Made by a program: the position numbers and the translations under genes. The notes beneath the pieces were generated by a model. It saw nothing but the letters and a program-made list of their open reading frames with translations, ran no database searches and had not been told where the DNA came from. Shown piece by piece: positions 47,711 to 56,724 of a stretch of 59,809 nucleotides of DNA (position 1 is its first letter; each line of letters opens with the position of its first letter). Source of the stretch: Bacteroidaceae bacterium (GTDB taxonomy: Bacteria; Bacteroidota; Bacteroidia; Bacteroidales; Bacteroidaceae). The stretch is from positions 1-59,809 of the forward strand of contig JAFZYE010000054.1 of NCBI GenBank assembly GCA_017616445.1. Direction: 5' to 3'.

Positions 47711-49858
47711 TTAGAAGAATTTGTAACGGTTGTCAGTTACGTTTGCTTGTAAGTAGAGGACATTAATCAATGTCTGCATTGCTACGCGCAGATGAGTTTG
47801 TGAAACCTGTGCCTCTTCTTGTTTTGCATCGAATTGATCAGCAGTCTTTTTCTTGTCAACAACCTGCATAACGTAAGCTCCACCTTCACCCTTGATTGGT
47901 CCGACAAACGCACCTTTCTGTGCCTTAGCAGCTGCTACACTTATGAGTGGCTCTGATGATGCAGTAGCGCTGATGAATGCTGGTGATGCGAACGAGATAT
48001 GACTGATTGTATCAACAACAGCGCCCTTTGCTTTGGCATCAGCGATGCTCTTTACTCCATTGAGCTGTTCTGCAAGCTGAGCAACTTTCTTTTCGTTTAT
48101 CAGTTTGGCTTTGATGTTGCTTGATTCCTTGTCGATTGGACGATAACCTTTCTTGTTGACCTTGTCAAGGATGGCAACAAGGAGATGGTTGTTGTCGCCA
48201 CATTCGTAGAGCTGGCTTACTTCTTTCTCAGATGCATCATCGAAAATCCACTTGAGGGCATCACGTGTGCCGTGAATACCTGCTACACTATGCTGATTGC
48301 TTGTGAGATCAGGATAAGGCAACAAACTATAACCTTCCTTCTCTGCATTTGCTTCAATCTTCTCAGCAGTGTTGTTCTCTGCCAGGAAAGAGTTGAACTT
48401 ATTGTATGCTGCATTGTAAGTAGCATCAGAGAAGTTGAGTGTCTTTACGACAGCAGCAACGTTGTATTTCTGAACAGGGTTGTGCTTATCGAGTACCTGA
48501 AGTACGAAGCTGTAACCATTTGAGAGCTTAATAGCCTTGATCTCGTTTGGCTGCATGCCATAAATAGTAGAAACAAAGAGTGCGTTGTCTGCATCCAAAC
48601 GGCTGTTTTGATACTGAGCTGTTGATACCCAAGTGCTGTCAGATGTTTGGTTGTATTTCTTTGCAATTTCTGCGAAAGCTGCACCACCCTTAATTGCATT
48701 TACGATGCTGTCTGCAGACGCTTTTGTTGCTGCTTCGTCTGTGCCGCCTACGACAATCTGGCGATAGAGAACGCTATCAGCCTCAGTCTGCTTGTCAAGC
48801 ACCTTGAATGTGTAGTATGTGTTGGTCATTGCATCGTATTTTGGAGCAGATACTGTACCAACAGCGGTGCTGTCAAGTAAGTTCGCAATCATCATTGGGA
48901 ATGCCTCTTTTTTCTTGAGGATGTCAGTATAGAGAACCTGACTTGTCAACTGACGGCAGATGTTACCAGCTTCTGTATTGCTTGCTGAAGCAGCCAGTTG
49001 GTCGAACGCATTAGCCATTTCATCCTCCGCAGCTTTCTTGTCGGCATCGCTTGGAGAGATAGCTACGTCGATATACTTGATGTCGCGAGTCTCCAGAATC
49101 TGCTGGTATTGCTCTTTATCCTCGTTGTATTTTGCTTTGATTTCTTCGTCTGTAACAGTAATCTTGTCATCTGCAATCATAGAAGTAGGCATTGATGCGA
49201 GAAGAACGTCAGTTTCGTTTGAACGGCTCTCGAAGTTCTGCTTTGCTTCAACAGGATTTGAAATCATAGCCTTAGAAAGAAGTATCTGGTATTTCTGGAC
49301 GAGGCTCTGGTTACGAATCTGCTTCTGAGCAAACATATAGTACTTATATGCTTTCTCGGCTTCATCTTGTATTTGTGCGCCAGACTCTTTCAACTGCTTA
49401 TAATCATTGAGGAAAGACTGAACCAAGCTATAGTCATAGCGTCCAGTCTGCTGGTTCATGAAGATAGGAACCTGCAGGAGTTGGCTCTGTCCGTTCTTGA
49501 TGATTTCTGCAACCTCGTTGTCTGTAACTGTCAGTCCGAGTTCTTCACATTCCTTCTGAATAAGAGTGTTCTGAACAAAGGTCTGCCATGCTTCATCCTT
49601 CACACGATTCAGCTCATCCTCTCCGGAGAGAGATGCACCGTTAACGATTTCATAATATCCCTGAAACTCTTCAAACAGTTTTTGGAAGTCTTGGATTGAA
49701 ACGGATTCTCCATCGATTTGTGCTACTGTCTGTTGATTTTTCTGGAACAGGCTTTCACCCCCTTTGACGAGGTCACCTGCTACGAAGAGGAATAGAGCGA
49801 TCGCAATTGCTGCGACAAGCAATACTCCGTGTTTTCTAATTTTTCCTAATGTTGCCAT
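47711..49858 (-). CDS. PpiD/SurA-like membrane-anchored peptidyl-prolyl isomerase
   Basis: 715 aa from the ATG at 49858; a longer frame to 49900 would add 14 residues overlapping the promoter. A single N-terminal helix (VLLVAAIAIALFLFVAGDLV) anchors a periplasmic chaperone. The SurA_N-like helical region (VAQIDGESVSIQDFQKLFEE) is followed by parvulin-type isomerase units (around SVLYRQIVVGGTDEAA ... AFAEIAKKYNQTSD and the repeat further on). The family helps outer-membrane proteins fold. Position behind lptC and the outer-membrane protein gene fits. It has a separate promoter. Confidence 0.92.
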   Translation of the reverse strand: MATLGKIRKHGVLLVAAIAIALFLFVAGDLVKGGESLFQKNQQTVAQIDGESVSIQDFQKLFEEFQGYYEIVNGASLSGEDELNRVKDEAWQTFVQNTLIQKECEELGLTVTDNEVAEIIKNGQSQLLQVPIFMNQQTGRYDYSLVQSFLNDYKQLKESGAQIQDEAEKAYKYYMFAQKQIRNQSLVQKYQILLSKAMISNPVEAKQNFESRSNETDVLLASMPTSMIADDKITVTDEEIKAKYNEDKEQYQQILETRDIKYIDVAISPSDADKKAAEDEMANAFDQLAASASNTEAGNICRQLTSQVLYTDILKKKEAFPMMIANLLDSTAVGTVSAPKYDAMTNTYYTFKVLDKQTEADSVLYRQIVVGGTDEAATKASADSIVNAIKGGAAFAEIAKKYNQTSDSTWVSTAQYQNSRLDADNALFVSTIYGMQPNEIKAIKLSNGYSFVLQVLDKHNPVQKYNVAAVVKTLNFSDATYNAAYNKFNSFLAENNTAEKIEANAEKEGYSLLPYPDLTSNQHSVAGIHGTRDALKWIFDDASEKEVSQLYECGDNNHLLVAILDKVNKKGYRPIDKESSNIKAKLINEKKVAQLAEQLNGVKSIADAKAKGAVVDTISHISFASPAFISATASSEPLISVAAAKAQKGAFVGPIKGEGGAYVMQVVDKKKTADQFDAKQEEAQVSQTHLRVAMQTLINVLYLQANVTDNRYKFF

Positions 49859-49899
49859 AATATCTATTTTTTGTTTTACGTTTATCTGCAAAAAGCGCA

Positions 49900-49907
49900 C
49901 AAAGATA
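49900..49907 (-). promoter_or_regulatory. -7 box for the ppiD-like gene
   Basis: CAAAGATA on the + strand reads TATCTTTG on the minus strand, about 42 bases before the start at 49858. The -33 match is weak. Confidence 0.6.
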
Positions 49908-49930
49908 CTAAAAATTCTTTGAACAATACG

Positions 49931-49958
49931 CTTATTATTTGTAAATTTTAATAATAAG
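49931..49958 (-). terminator. Hairpin after lptC
   Basis: CTTATTATT (49931-49939) pairs with AATAATAAG (49950-49958). The AATAATAAGGTGT half at 49950-49962 also matches the arm of the palindrome at 47651, so the two hairpins share a sequence. Confidence 0.5.
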
Positions 49959-49993
49959 GTGTGATTTTGACAAAGAGGATGACGATTTTACTT

Positions 49994-50632
49994 TTAAAGA
50001 GTCGTGTTGACTTGATTGGTGTCGGATCGGAACATGATAAGCTCTTGCTCGTCTGGGCGCGGTACTTCGCGGTCTTCACCCATCGGGAATGCTCCAGAAG
50101 ATGAATGGATGATATACTCCGACATAGACTCATTGGACTTGAAATCATATCCTTCAAGGTCTTGCTCGATACCATCAATCACCATATATGCAGGTGAGTA
50201 AATCTGGTGTTGAGTCATGTCCCAATAGAGCAATGAAGTCTTGAATGTTTCGCCTTTTAAGTTCTTTACGCACACACGTCCCCGTAGCTCCCATAGGCGT
50301 TGCATGTTGTAGTAATATGCGGTGTCGCAATTGATGAATGCATCTACATGATAGTTCTCATCGAATTTTTCGAGAAACAGTCCCTTCTCGAACGAGTAGT
50401 ACGGAGGGTCTTTACGGTCGTAGATGAACCAGTCTTCGCTAATGATTTTGTAGCGAATGACTCCGCTGTCGGAAATGAGCGTACTGACACCTACACTTTT
50501 CAGAATAGGTTGGTCTTCACGGTTGGGGACGTCAACCGCTGTCCCGGTGTCCTCTTCCTGACAACTGAACAGTCCCATGAGATGCAGACATCCCATGAGA
50601 CTGATAATTGCTATTTTGGATAAAGTCTTCAC
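49994..50632 (-). CDS. lptC: LPS export protein LptC
   Basis: 212 aa. A hydrophobic N-terminus with a lipobox-like LFSC suggests a lipoprotein form. The mature part has the LptC pattern: QPILKSVGVSTLISDSGVIR, then a beta-jellyroll chain with YYSFEKGLFLEKFDE, INCDTAYYYNMQRLWELRG, LLYWDMTQHQIYSPAYM and a C-terminal GYDFKSNESMSEY. LptC passes LPS from the LptF/G transporter to the periplasmic bridge. It lies in the same run as lptF/G, and lptD is 10 kb away on the other strand. Confidence 0.9.
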   Translation of the reverse strand: MKTLSKIAIISLMGCLHLMGLFSCQEEDTGTAVDVPNREDQPILKSVGVSTLISDSGVIRYKIISEDWFIYDRKDPPYYSFEKGLFLEKFDENYHVDAFINCDTAYYYNMQRLWELRGRVCVKNLKGETFKTSLLYWDMTQHQIYSPAYMVIDGIEQDLEGYDFKSNESMSEYIIHSSSGAFPMGEDREVPRPDEQELIMFRSDTNQVNTTL

Positions 50633-50672
50633 TTTTGCTAGCGCCTAGCGTCTAAAGTCTATAGTATAGCCA

Positions 50673-52139
50673 CTAGCGAAGACGAAGTGTCGTGGTCTCA
50701 CCCATAACTGTCACAGACTGTCCGGCTTTGAGGCCCTTGAAGAATGCTTCACTCTTTGGATAGTAACCATTGCGGTAGTTTGCAATCTGGCTGTTGGCAC
50801 GACCTGCACAAGATGGGTCAACTGCCATCGCCTTCAGACACTTGTCGGTTGCCAGGCAGTAGTAGTAGCTACGAGTCAGCATCGCATCGGTGTTTTGGCT
50901 TGCTGCTGGTGCGCTACGAACGATACAGTTGGCAATCATCAGGTAAGCACGACCCATAGATGGGATATATCTAAGTGCGGTGTTGCAATACTGACGACAG
51001 CCGCTGATATTTCCTTTACTGTAAAGAATCTGTGCAATCGAGAATGCTGTCTTACCCTTCTTGGTTGCATCGGTTTCAAGTTCGATAGCCTCTTGCAGAT
51101 ACTTCATAGCTCCGTCGGTATCACCTGCCTTGAGCAGTTTGGCTGCCTTACCAAGCGCTGCATTTGGGGTCTTGTTAAGCTCGTATGCATAGTCTGCTGC
51201 CTTGTAGTAGAGGTCAGACTTGTCGCACTCGAAGTTCTGGAGAATCTTCAGGATGGTGTTCAGCTGAGCAAGGTCTTGCTTCGCTCCTTCTACCTTACCT
51301 TCGTAGATCTTAGTCAGGGCATCACAATCGGCTGCTCCTGATTTGACGAACAGGTCGTTGCAGAGATCCTGTGTTGGCTGGTAGTTCTTGATGATTTTCT
51401 CAGCTTCGGGCGACAGAACAACGCGCTCTTCCCACTCCGTAGAGTCTTCTGACTCTGGGTTAGCAGGAATCACCTCTGCTGGATACTGCTTAGCTTCGTC
51501 AAGCAGACGTTCGCAGATGTCGTTCGTGTTCATGTAGTCGTTGATGAAGTCTTCACGAGTCTGGTCGTCCTTCTTGTTCTGGAAACGATTGTATGAGCAC
51601 TGGATAAATCCGTAGAGGATGTATGCTTCTACGTTCTCTCCGAGGTCGTCGATACCGTCTTTAAACAACTTGTAAGCCTCCTCGTAGTTTGGCTTTGGGT
51701 TATAATAGTAGTAATCGTAAGCCTTTCGACAGAGGATGTTACCCTTGGTCGTTGTTGTGAGTTTGGTAGCAAACGAGTTGAGGTCGTCGAGCAACTTGAT
51801 ACGTGTGTCGTGCATATTCATCAAGGTGTTGAAGATCTCCTGCTTCTTTGCTGCATCGGTTTCTTTCTTCAACAGTTCCTGACAAATGATGTCTCCATCC
51901 TGATAGATACGGATCTGTGCAAGTGGAGCTTTGTCCATCACGACTTTCCAAGAATTGTATGCTTCTTCATAGTTTTTGTTCTTGAATTCTTCACGATAGA
52001 GACTGAAGTTATTGATAACATCAATACTATCCTGACCGTGTCCGATACGGTCGTTGAAGGTTGTTCCTGCGTAGCCCTGTGCGAAAGCACTGATAGCTAC
52101 TGTTGCCATTACGAAGGCTGATAATACTTTTTTCTTCAT
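50673..52139 (-). CDS. Secreted tetratricopeptide-repeat protein
   Basis: 488 aa with a signal peptide (VATVAISAFAQ). Helical TPR-like repeats fill most of the chain (NKNYEEAYNSWKVVMDKAP, NYEEAYKLFKDGIDDLGEN, KAAKLLKAGDTDGAMKYLQ, GNISGCRQYCNTALRYIPS). Several Cys residues lie in the C-terminal third. Located between an outer-membrane protein gene and lptC, it is probably a periplasmic scaffold for envelope assembly. The precise function is unknown. Confidence 0.87.
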   Translation of the reverse strand: MKKKVLSAFVMATVAISAFAQGYAGTTFNDRIGHGQDSIDVINNFSLYREEFKNKNYEEAYNSWKVVMDKAPLAQIRIYQDGDIICQELLKKETDAAKKQEIFNTLMNMHDTRIKLLDDLNSFATKLTTTTKGNILCRKAYDYYYYNPKPNYEEAYKLFKDGIDDLGENVEAYILYGFIQCSYNRFQNKKDDQTREDFINDYMNTNDICERLLDEAKQYPAEVIPANPESEDSTEWEERVVLSPEAEKIIKNYQPTQDLCNDLFVKSGAADCDALTKIYEGKVEGAKQDLAQLNTILKILQNFECDKSDLYYKAADYAYELNKTPNAALGKAAKLLKAGDTDGAMKYLQEAIELETDATKKGKTAFSIAQILYSKGNISGCRQYCNTALRYIPSMGRAYLMIANCIVRSAPAASQNTDAMLTRSYYYCLATDKCLKAMAVDPSCAGRANSQIANYRNGYYPKSEAFFKGLKAGQSVTVMGETTTLRLR

Positions 52140-52208
52140 AATCCTAAATGCTTATTTCTATTTGTTTGATTCCTTTTTGTTCGATATGTTTAATCTGCGT
52201 TGATATTG

Positions 52209-53540
52209 TTATTCCATTTTATACTTGTAGAACCATCGTTCGCTGAAGGTGAGACCTACACAGAACCTCAGATAGTTTTCGGTCAGTTTGCCGATGGTGG
52301 GGGTTGTGTTGATGCCCGAAACATATGGAATGTTGCTGTGTGCCCACTGTACGCTGAGATTGAGTTTCGGACTATTGTAATACACGTTCCTGTTTGTAAT
52401 AGGTATGGTAACTCCTGCAGAGAGCCCGTACTCGTATGGCTTGTCGGTCTTCATGACTGACTGGTCTGTGTTTGCATACGATTTGCTGTAATAGCCTCCG
52501 AACTTATATTGTACCCGTTTCGAATCTGGTGTATATGTGCATCCGAGGGCGATACGTATTTTGTCGTTCAGCTGATTCTTCGCTGAGATGTACTTTCCTG
52601 CCGCATCTTGAACAGGGAACTTACACTTGCTCCATTGTTGGAGTTCGAAGTCAGCACCTACTTTCAGTTTTGTCCCTTTGTAGTAGGCCACTCCCACATT
52701 AAAAGTGTGAGGCAGTTGGAAGGCGTTCCTTATCGTGTCCAACGTGTTGCCGTTAGAGGTAGAAGATGAGGAACTATAGGTTTCTGTGTAGCGGATAGCT
52801 ATGTTATTGACATCGTGGCCTAGTCCATAGCTGAGTCCAAACACGAGTTTGTCGGTTTTTGTGAGGGGTTGGGTGAATTGCACTCCTAAATCTGCCATCC
52901 ATGTAGAGATGTCTGCCTTGTAGCCGCGAATCTGTGAGAAGGCATTTGCATCGCTGAACTCCATCGAGGTGGCATGTGTGTAATCGCCAAACAGGAAACT
53001 GCCGTTCAGTCCGACCGACAGGGGTTTGCATACTTCCCATCCTGCTCCGATGAATGCCTGATGGAGACCGCCCTCACCCGTATATTTGTAGGATGTTGTT
53101 ATGTTCTCGTTTCCCGTTAGTGGCTCGCTGTTCGATTTCATGGAGTAACCGATATTGGTGTAGGGCAGTATACCCGCTGCAATTCCGAGACCTTTAGTTG
53201 CTCTAAAATGGAATGCCGCATAGTCCAAACTGGTGTTGCGTGCGTTTTGTTGCACCTGTCCCATCTTGTAATTTCCATTCTGCAATGTCAGGCCTAAGTC
53301 GAAAAGGGCTGTCACACTATCGACGGCTGAGTAGGAGGCAGGGTTGGCTACATTGATGATTTGTCCATCCCTGAATCCTTGTGCCACTCCGCTCATTCCC
53401 TTGTTGAATCCCATCGACCGGTCGGCTTGCACGCCGAATCCATAACGACTGTATGGAGAGTTGACACCATTTTGAGCCGAAGCGCTCAGGGGAGCAAGCA
53501 TCAGAATGAATATGTATGTGATGTTCCTTATTTTCTTCAT
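52209..53540 (-). CDS. Outer-membrane beta-barrel protein (FadL/OmpP1-like)
   Basis: 443 aa from the ATG at 53540 (MKKIRNITYIFILMLAPLS). The mature start NGVNSPYSRYGFGVQADRS and the following GMSGVAQGFRDGQIINVANPAS resemble the N-terminal hatch of FadL-like proteins, where an NPA(S/A) motif is common. The rest are barrel strands ending in FSERWFYKYKME. It may move hydrophobic molecules; the ligand is unknown. Its place between coaX and the TPR protein fits a cotranscribed envelope unit. Confidence 0.82.
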   Translation of the reverse strand: MKKIRNITYIFILMLAPLSASAQNGVNSPYSRYGFGVQADRSMGFNKGMSGVAQGFRDGQIINVANPASYSAVDSVTALFDLGLTLQNGNYKMGQVQQNARNTSLDYAAFHFRATKGLGIAAGILPYTNIGYSMKSNSEPLTGNENITTSYKYTGEGGLHQAFIGAGWEVCKPLSVGLNGSFLFGDYTHATSMEFSDANAFSQIRGYKADISTWMADLGVQFTQPLTKTDKLVFGLSYGLGHDVNNIAIRYTETYSSSSSTSNGNTLDTIRNAFQLPHTFNVGVAYYKGTKLKVGADFELQQWSKCKFPVQDAAGKYISAKNQLNDKIRIALGCTYTPDSKRVQYKFGGYYSKSYANTDQSVMKTDKPYEYGLSAGVTIPITNRNVYYNSPKLNLSVQWAHSNIPYVSGINTTPTIGKLTENYLRFCVGLTFSERWFYKYKME

Positions 53541-53574
53541 TGTTTTCTTTGTGTACATTCGTCGTTTTATTTCG

Positions 53575-54297
53575 TTACGATTTGTATCGTAAAATGTAAT
53601 TCAATCCCTTCAATACTAAGAATTTGTCTGCAAAAATACGCTTTTTTATTTCATCTTCAAAATATAATTCGTCTCCACCCGTAAAAAATACAGAAAGATT
53701 ATGATATTTTAAGAAAAATTGACGCAGATAACCCTCAATTTCGTATTTTATTCCGTCAATAACGCCACATCGGATAGCTGTCTCTGTATCTTCGCCAAGC
53801 TCAGGATGCGCACCTTCTGCTGTAATGTATGGAAGTCGTGAAGTGTAGTCGTGTAAGGCCTGTAATCGCATCTGCAATCCTGGTGCGATGTTCCCTCCTA
53901 AATAGTTTCCTTCGCTGTCGACGAAGTCGTATGTGATGGCCGTTCCCATATCAATAATCAGCACGTTTCCCTTCGCCTGCATATAGGCTCCCACCGCAGC
54001 AGCCAGTCGGTCCATTCCTAATGTCTCGGGTGTTTTATATCGATTGTGAATCGGAATGGGGGTGGTGTGGGACAAGAATACGGTGTGTTTGGTCAGTTGG
54101 CTTAAAACCGTCTTTTGTTGCTCCGACAAAGATGCAGTAGTGCACACAATAGTGTGAGTAGGGTGGTATTCCTTTACCTCATTTGCAAGCATGTCAACAT
54201 CGTGTCCCATGACTCTTTGATGATGAATCATGGATTGATTGTCGAATACTGCATATTTCATGCTGGTGTTACCTATGTCGATTGCCAGTGATGTCAT
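53575..54297 (-). CDS. coaX: Type III pantothenate kinase CoaX
   Basis: 240 aa from the ATG at 54297. The ATP-binding start LAIDIGNTSMKYAVFDN, the pantothenate site PETLGMDRLAAAVGAYM and IIDMGTAITYDFVD (with GGNIAPGLQMRLQALHDYT) identify the enzyme. It phosphorylates pantothenate, the first step of coenzyme A synthesis, and is not feedback-inhibited. It overlaps the upstream LptF/G gene by four bases (ATGA), hence translational coupling. Confidence 0.95.
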   Translation of the reverse strand: MTSLAIDIGNTSMKYAVFDNQSMIHHQRVMGHDVDMLANEVKEYHPTHTIVCTTASLSEQQKTVLSQLTKHTVFLSHTTPIPIHNRYKTPETLGMDRLAAAVGAYMQAKGNVLIIDMGTAITYDFVDSEGNYLGGNIAPGLQMRLQALHDYTSRLPYITAEGAHPELGEDTETAIRCGVIDGIKYEIEGYLRQFFLKYHNLSVFFTGGDELYFEDEIKKRIFADKFLVLKGLNYILRYKS

Positions 54298-55463
54298 TTC
54301 GGTGCGTGTCGATAGCAATATATAGCGATTAATATGAATACAAAGTTCGGAATCCACACAGCCAGCATCGGAGGGAAGTTGCCTTTGATGGCAAAGGTAG
54401 CCGAGATGGTTTGGAACATGATATAGGCAAAACTGAGCAGCAGTCCTGCTCCGAGGGCTATACCCATTCCGTTCTTACGCTTTTTGGCCGAGAGCGATAA
54501 ACCGATGGCAGTCAGGATGAAGGCTGCGAACGAAGAGGCTCCTCGTTGCCAGTACTCCACCTCGAATGCCTGTATGTTGGCAAATCCTCGTTGTTTCTGC
54601 CGGTCTATATACTCTTCGAGTTGTGGATTGGTCAGTGTTTGCTGTTGTCCCTTTTGAATAAGGAGGTCCTGCGGTTGCATGTTGATGACAGAGTCGATAC
54701 GGCTTCCGTTCGTAATCACTTCACGCATGCCTTGCAGGTCACGCTCCGTATAGTTTTTGATAATCCAGTGATTCGGTTCTTCGGAGAGCGTGTCGTATTG
54801 TATCATCGCAGCCTGCAGATGGCTGACGAGTTTCTTGTTGACGAACTTATCGAGGGTGAAGTCATAGCCTGTCTTCACGTTGTCTTCATAGCGCGAGAGA
54901 TAGGCAATCACTCCTGTATCTACTTCCAGCTGCACATTGCTGGTATAGGTCACAGCATAACGCCGCCTGTAGGTGTTTTCAAACTTCACACGTTCTACGT
55001 TACCACGAGGAATGATGTATGCACCCATCACGAAGGTCAGCACACAGATTACTGCTGCTGAAATCATGTAGGGTCGCATCAGTCGTTTGAAGCTGACACC
55101 TGTTGACATCATGGCGATGATTTCCGAGTTTTCTGCCAGTTTGGTTGTGAAGAAAATCACGCTGATAAACACAAACAGCTGACTGAACAGGTTGGCGTAA
55201 TAGGGGATGAAGTTGAGGTAGAACTTGATGATTTCGATTGCCGGCGCATTCTTCGACAGATACTTATCGATATGCTCGTTGATATCGAAAACGACAGCAA
55301 TACTGATGATGAGGGCGATAGAGAAGAAATAGGTGCCCAGGAACTTGCCGATGATATATCGGTCGAGTCTCGATAGTGGAGAGTGTTCGTTCAACCAGTC
55401 AAAAAACTGGTTGACTTTCTCCGGTCTCTTCATCTTCTTTATGTTCCACTTCGGTCTTCTCAT
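54294..55463 (-). CDS. LptF/LptG-family LPS export permease
   Basis: 389 aa. Two N-terminal and three or four C-terminal membrane helices flank a periplasmic beta domain, as in YjgP/YjgQ proteins. Landmarks are LDRYIIGKFLGTYFFSIALI, ENSEIIAMMSTGVSFKRLM, IIPRGNVERVKFEN and a final helix pair. It is the membrane part of the LptB2FG transporter that extracts LPS. The sequence does not distinguish LptF from LptG. An alternative start at 55433 (MKRPEKV) would shorten the basic tail. Confidence 0.93.
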   Translation of the reverse strand: MRRPKWNIKKMKRPEKVNQFFDWLNEHSPLSRLDRYIIGKFLGTYFFSIALIISIAVVFDINEHIDKYLSKNAPAIEIIKFYLNFIPYYANLFSQLFVFISVIFFTTKLAENSEIIAMMSTGVSFKRLMRPYMISAAVICVLTFVMGAYIIPRGNVERVKFENTYRRRYAVTYTSNVQLEVDTGVIAYLSRYEDNVKTGYDFTLDKFVNKKLVSHLQAAMIQYDTLSEEPNHWIIKNYTERDLQGMREVITNGSRIDSVINMQPQDLLIQKGQQQTLTNPQLEEYIDRQKQRGFANIQAFEVEYWQRGASSFAAFILTAIGLSLSAKKRKNGMGIALGAGLLLSFAYIMFQTISATFAIKGNFPPMLAVWIPNFVFILIAIYCYRHAPK

Positions 55464-55550
55464 TGCATCTTAACTCCTAACTTCTAACTTCTAACTCCTA
55501 ACTCCTAACTCCTAACTCCTAACTCCTAACTTCTAACTTCTAACTCCTAA
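55464..55550. repeat. Tandem TAACTCCTAAC repeats between tgt and lptF/G
   Basis: About ten degenerate 8-9-base units of CTAACTCC/CTAACTTC run without interruption between the two genes. They begin at the stop codon of tgt. Confidence 0.9.
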
Positions 55551-56687
55551 CTATATTCTCCTTCCCAGTTCTTCTACCATCTTGCTTTTCCAAATGCTGA
55601 AATCGCCTGCAATGATATGCTGGCGGGCTTCACCTACAAGTCGCAGATAGAATGCCAGGTTGTGTATTGATGCAATCTGCATAGCCAACAATTCCTGGGC
55701 TTTGAACAGGTGGTGCAGATATGCTTTTGTGTATGCTTGGTCAACATACGAGGTTCCTTCTGGGTCGATAGGTGTGAAATCCATCTCCCACTTTTTGTTC
55801 CTCATATTCATTGTGCCGTGTTGGGTGAACAGCATAGCATTGCGGCCGTTTCGGGTTGGCATCACGCAGTCGAACATGTCCACACCTCGCTCAATCGCTT
55901 CAAGTAGGTTCTGCGGTGTGCCCACTCCCATCAGGTAGCGTGGACGATCCTTCGGCAGGATGGCATTCACCACTTCTATCATCTCATACATCACATCTGT
56001 AGGTTCTCCTACAGCCAATCCTCCAATTGCGTTTCCTTCTGCGTTCTTGCTTGCTACATACTCTGCCGCACGTTGGCGCAGGTCGGTATAGGTACATCCT
56101 TGTACGATGGGGAAGAGTGCCTGATGGTAGCCGTATTTCGGCTCTGTCTCGTTGAATCGCTGGATGCAACGGTCGAGCCAGTTCTCTGTCAGCTTGAGCG
56201 ACTTCTTTGCATATTCGTAGTCTGACTTTCCGTCTGGACATTCATCGAGGGCCATCATGATGTCTGCACCTATCGAGCGCTCGATGTCCATCACCCTCTC
56301 TGGTGAGAAGAAATGTTTCGAACCGTCTATATGGCTGCGGAATTCAACTCCTTCTTCCGTCAGTTTCCGTATGCCTGAGAGTGAGAACACCTGGAATCCA
56401 CCACTATCTGTCAGCATCGGACGATCGAAACCGTTGAATTTATGCAGTCCGCCTGCCGCTTCGATGACACCCAATCCTGGACGCAGATACAAGTGGTAGG
56501 TGTTACCCAGTATAATTTGTGCCTTGATATCATCTTTCAGCTCACGCAGATGTACTGCCTTTACACTTCCTACGGTTCCTACAGGCATGAAGATAGGGGT
56601 CTCAATCCGACCATGATCGGTCGTAATCAATCCCGCTCTTGCTTGCGTCTTCTCGTCTGTATGTTCTACAATATATGTTAATGGCAT
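55551..56687 (-). CDS. tgt: Queuine tRNA-ribosyltransferase Tgt, lacking the usual zinc cysteines
   Basis: 378 aa. It exchanges guanine 34 of tRNAs for a queuine precursor. Catalytic Asp94 (MLTDSGGFQVF) and Asp273 (FDCVMPTRNGRN) are present, as are the substrate loop GLAVGEP and GVGTPQ. In the E. coli enzyme, zinc is held by Cys residues in a PEC.C..C pattern and a His. Here the matching positions are Gly311, Ser313 and Asp316 (DPEGTSYVDQAYTKAYLHHL), while His342 (IHNL) remains. I recall similar loss in other Bacteroidota Tgt proteins. Its stop codon falls in the tandem repeat that follows. Confidence 0.96.
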   Translation of the reverse strand: MPLTYIVEHTDEKTQARAGLITTDHGRIETPIFMPVGTVGSVKAVHLRELKDDIKAQIILGNTYHLYLRPGLGVIEAAGGLHKFNGFDRPMLTDSGGFQVFSLSGIRKLTEEGVEFRSHIDGSKHFFSPERVMDIERSIGADIMMALDECPDGKSDYEYAKKSLKLTENWLDRCIQRFNETEPKYGYHQALFPIVQGCTYTDLRQRAAEYVASKNAEGNAIGGLAVGEPTDVMYEMIEVVNAILPKDRPRYLMGVGTPQNLLEAIERGVDMFDCVMPTRNGRNAMLFTQHGTMNMRNKKWEMDFTPIDPEGTSYVDQAYTKAYLHHLFKAQELLAMQIASIHNLAFYLRLVGEARQHIIAGDFSIWKSKMVEELGRRI

Positions 56688-56724
56688 TCTAACTTCTAAC
56701 TCCTAACTCCTAACTCCTAACTTC
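56688..56724. repeat. TAACTCC tandem repeats between lon and tgt
   Basis: Degenerate CTAACTTCTAACTCC units link the two genes. The last codons and the stop of lon (VRS) are encoded by one of them. Confidence 0.85.

Noticed and set aside
55464-55550. CRISPR-like array
   Set aside because: The repeats are 8-9 bases with no unique spacers; they are plain tandem repeats.
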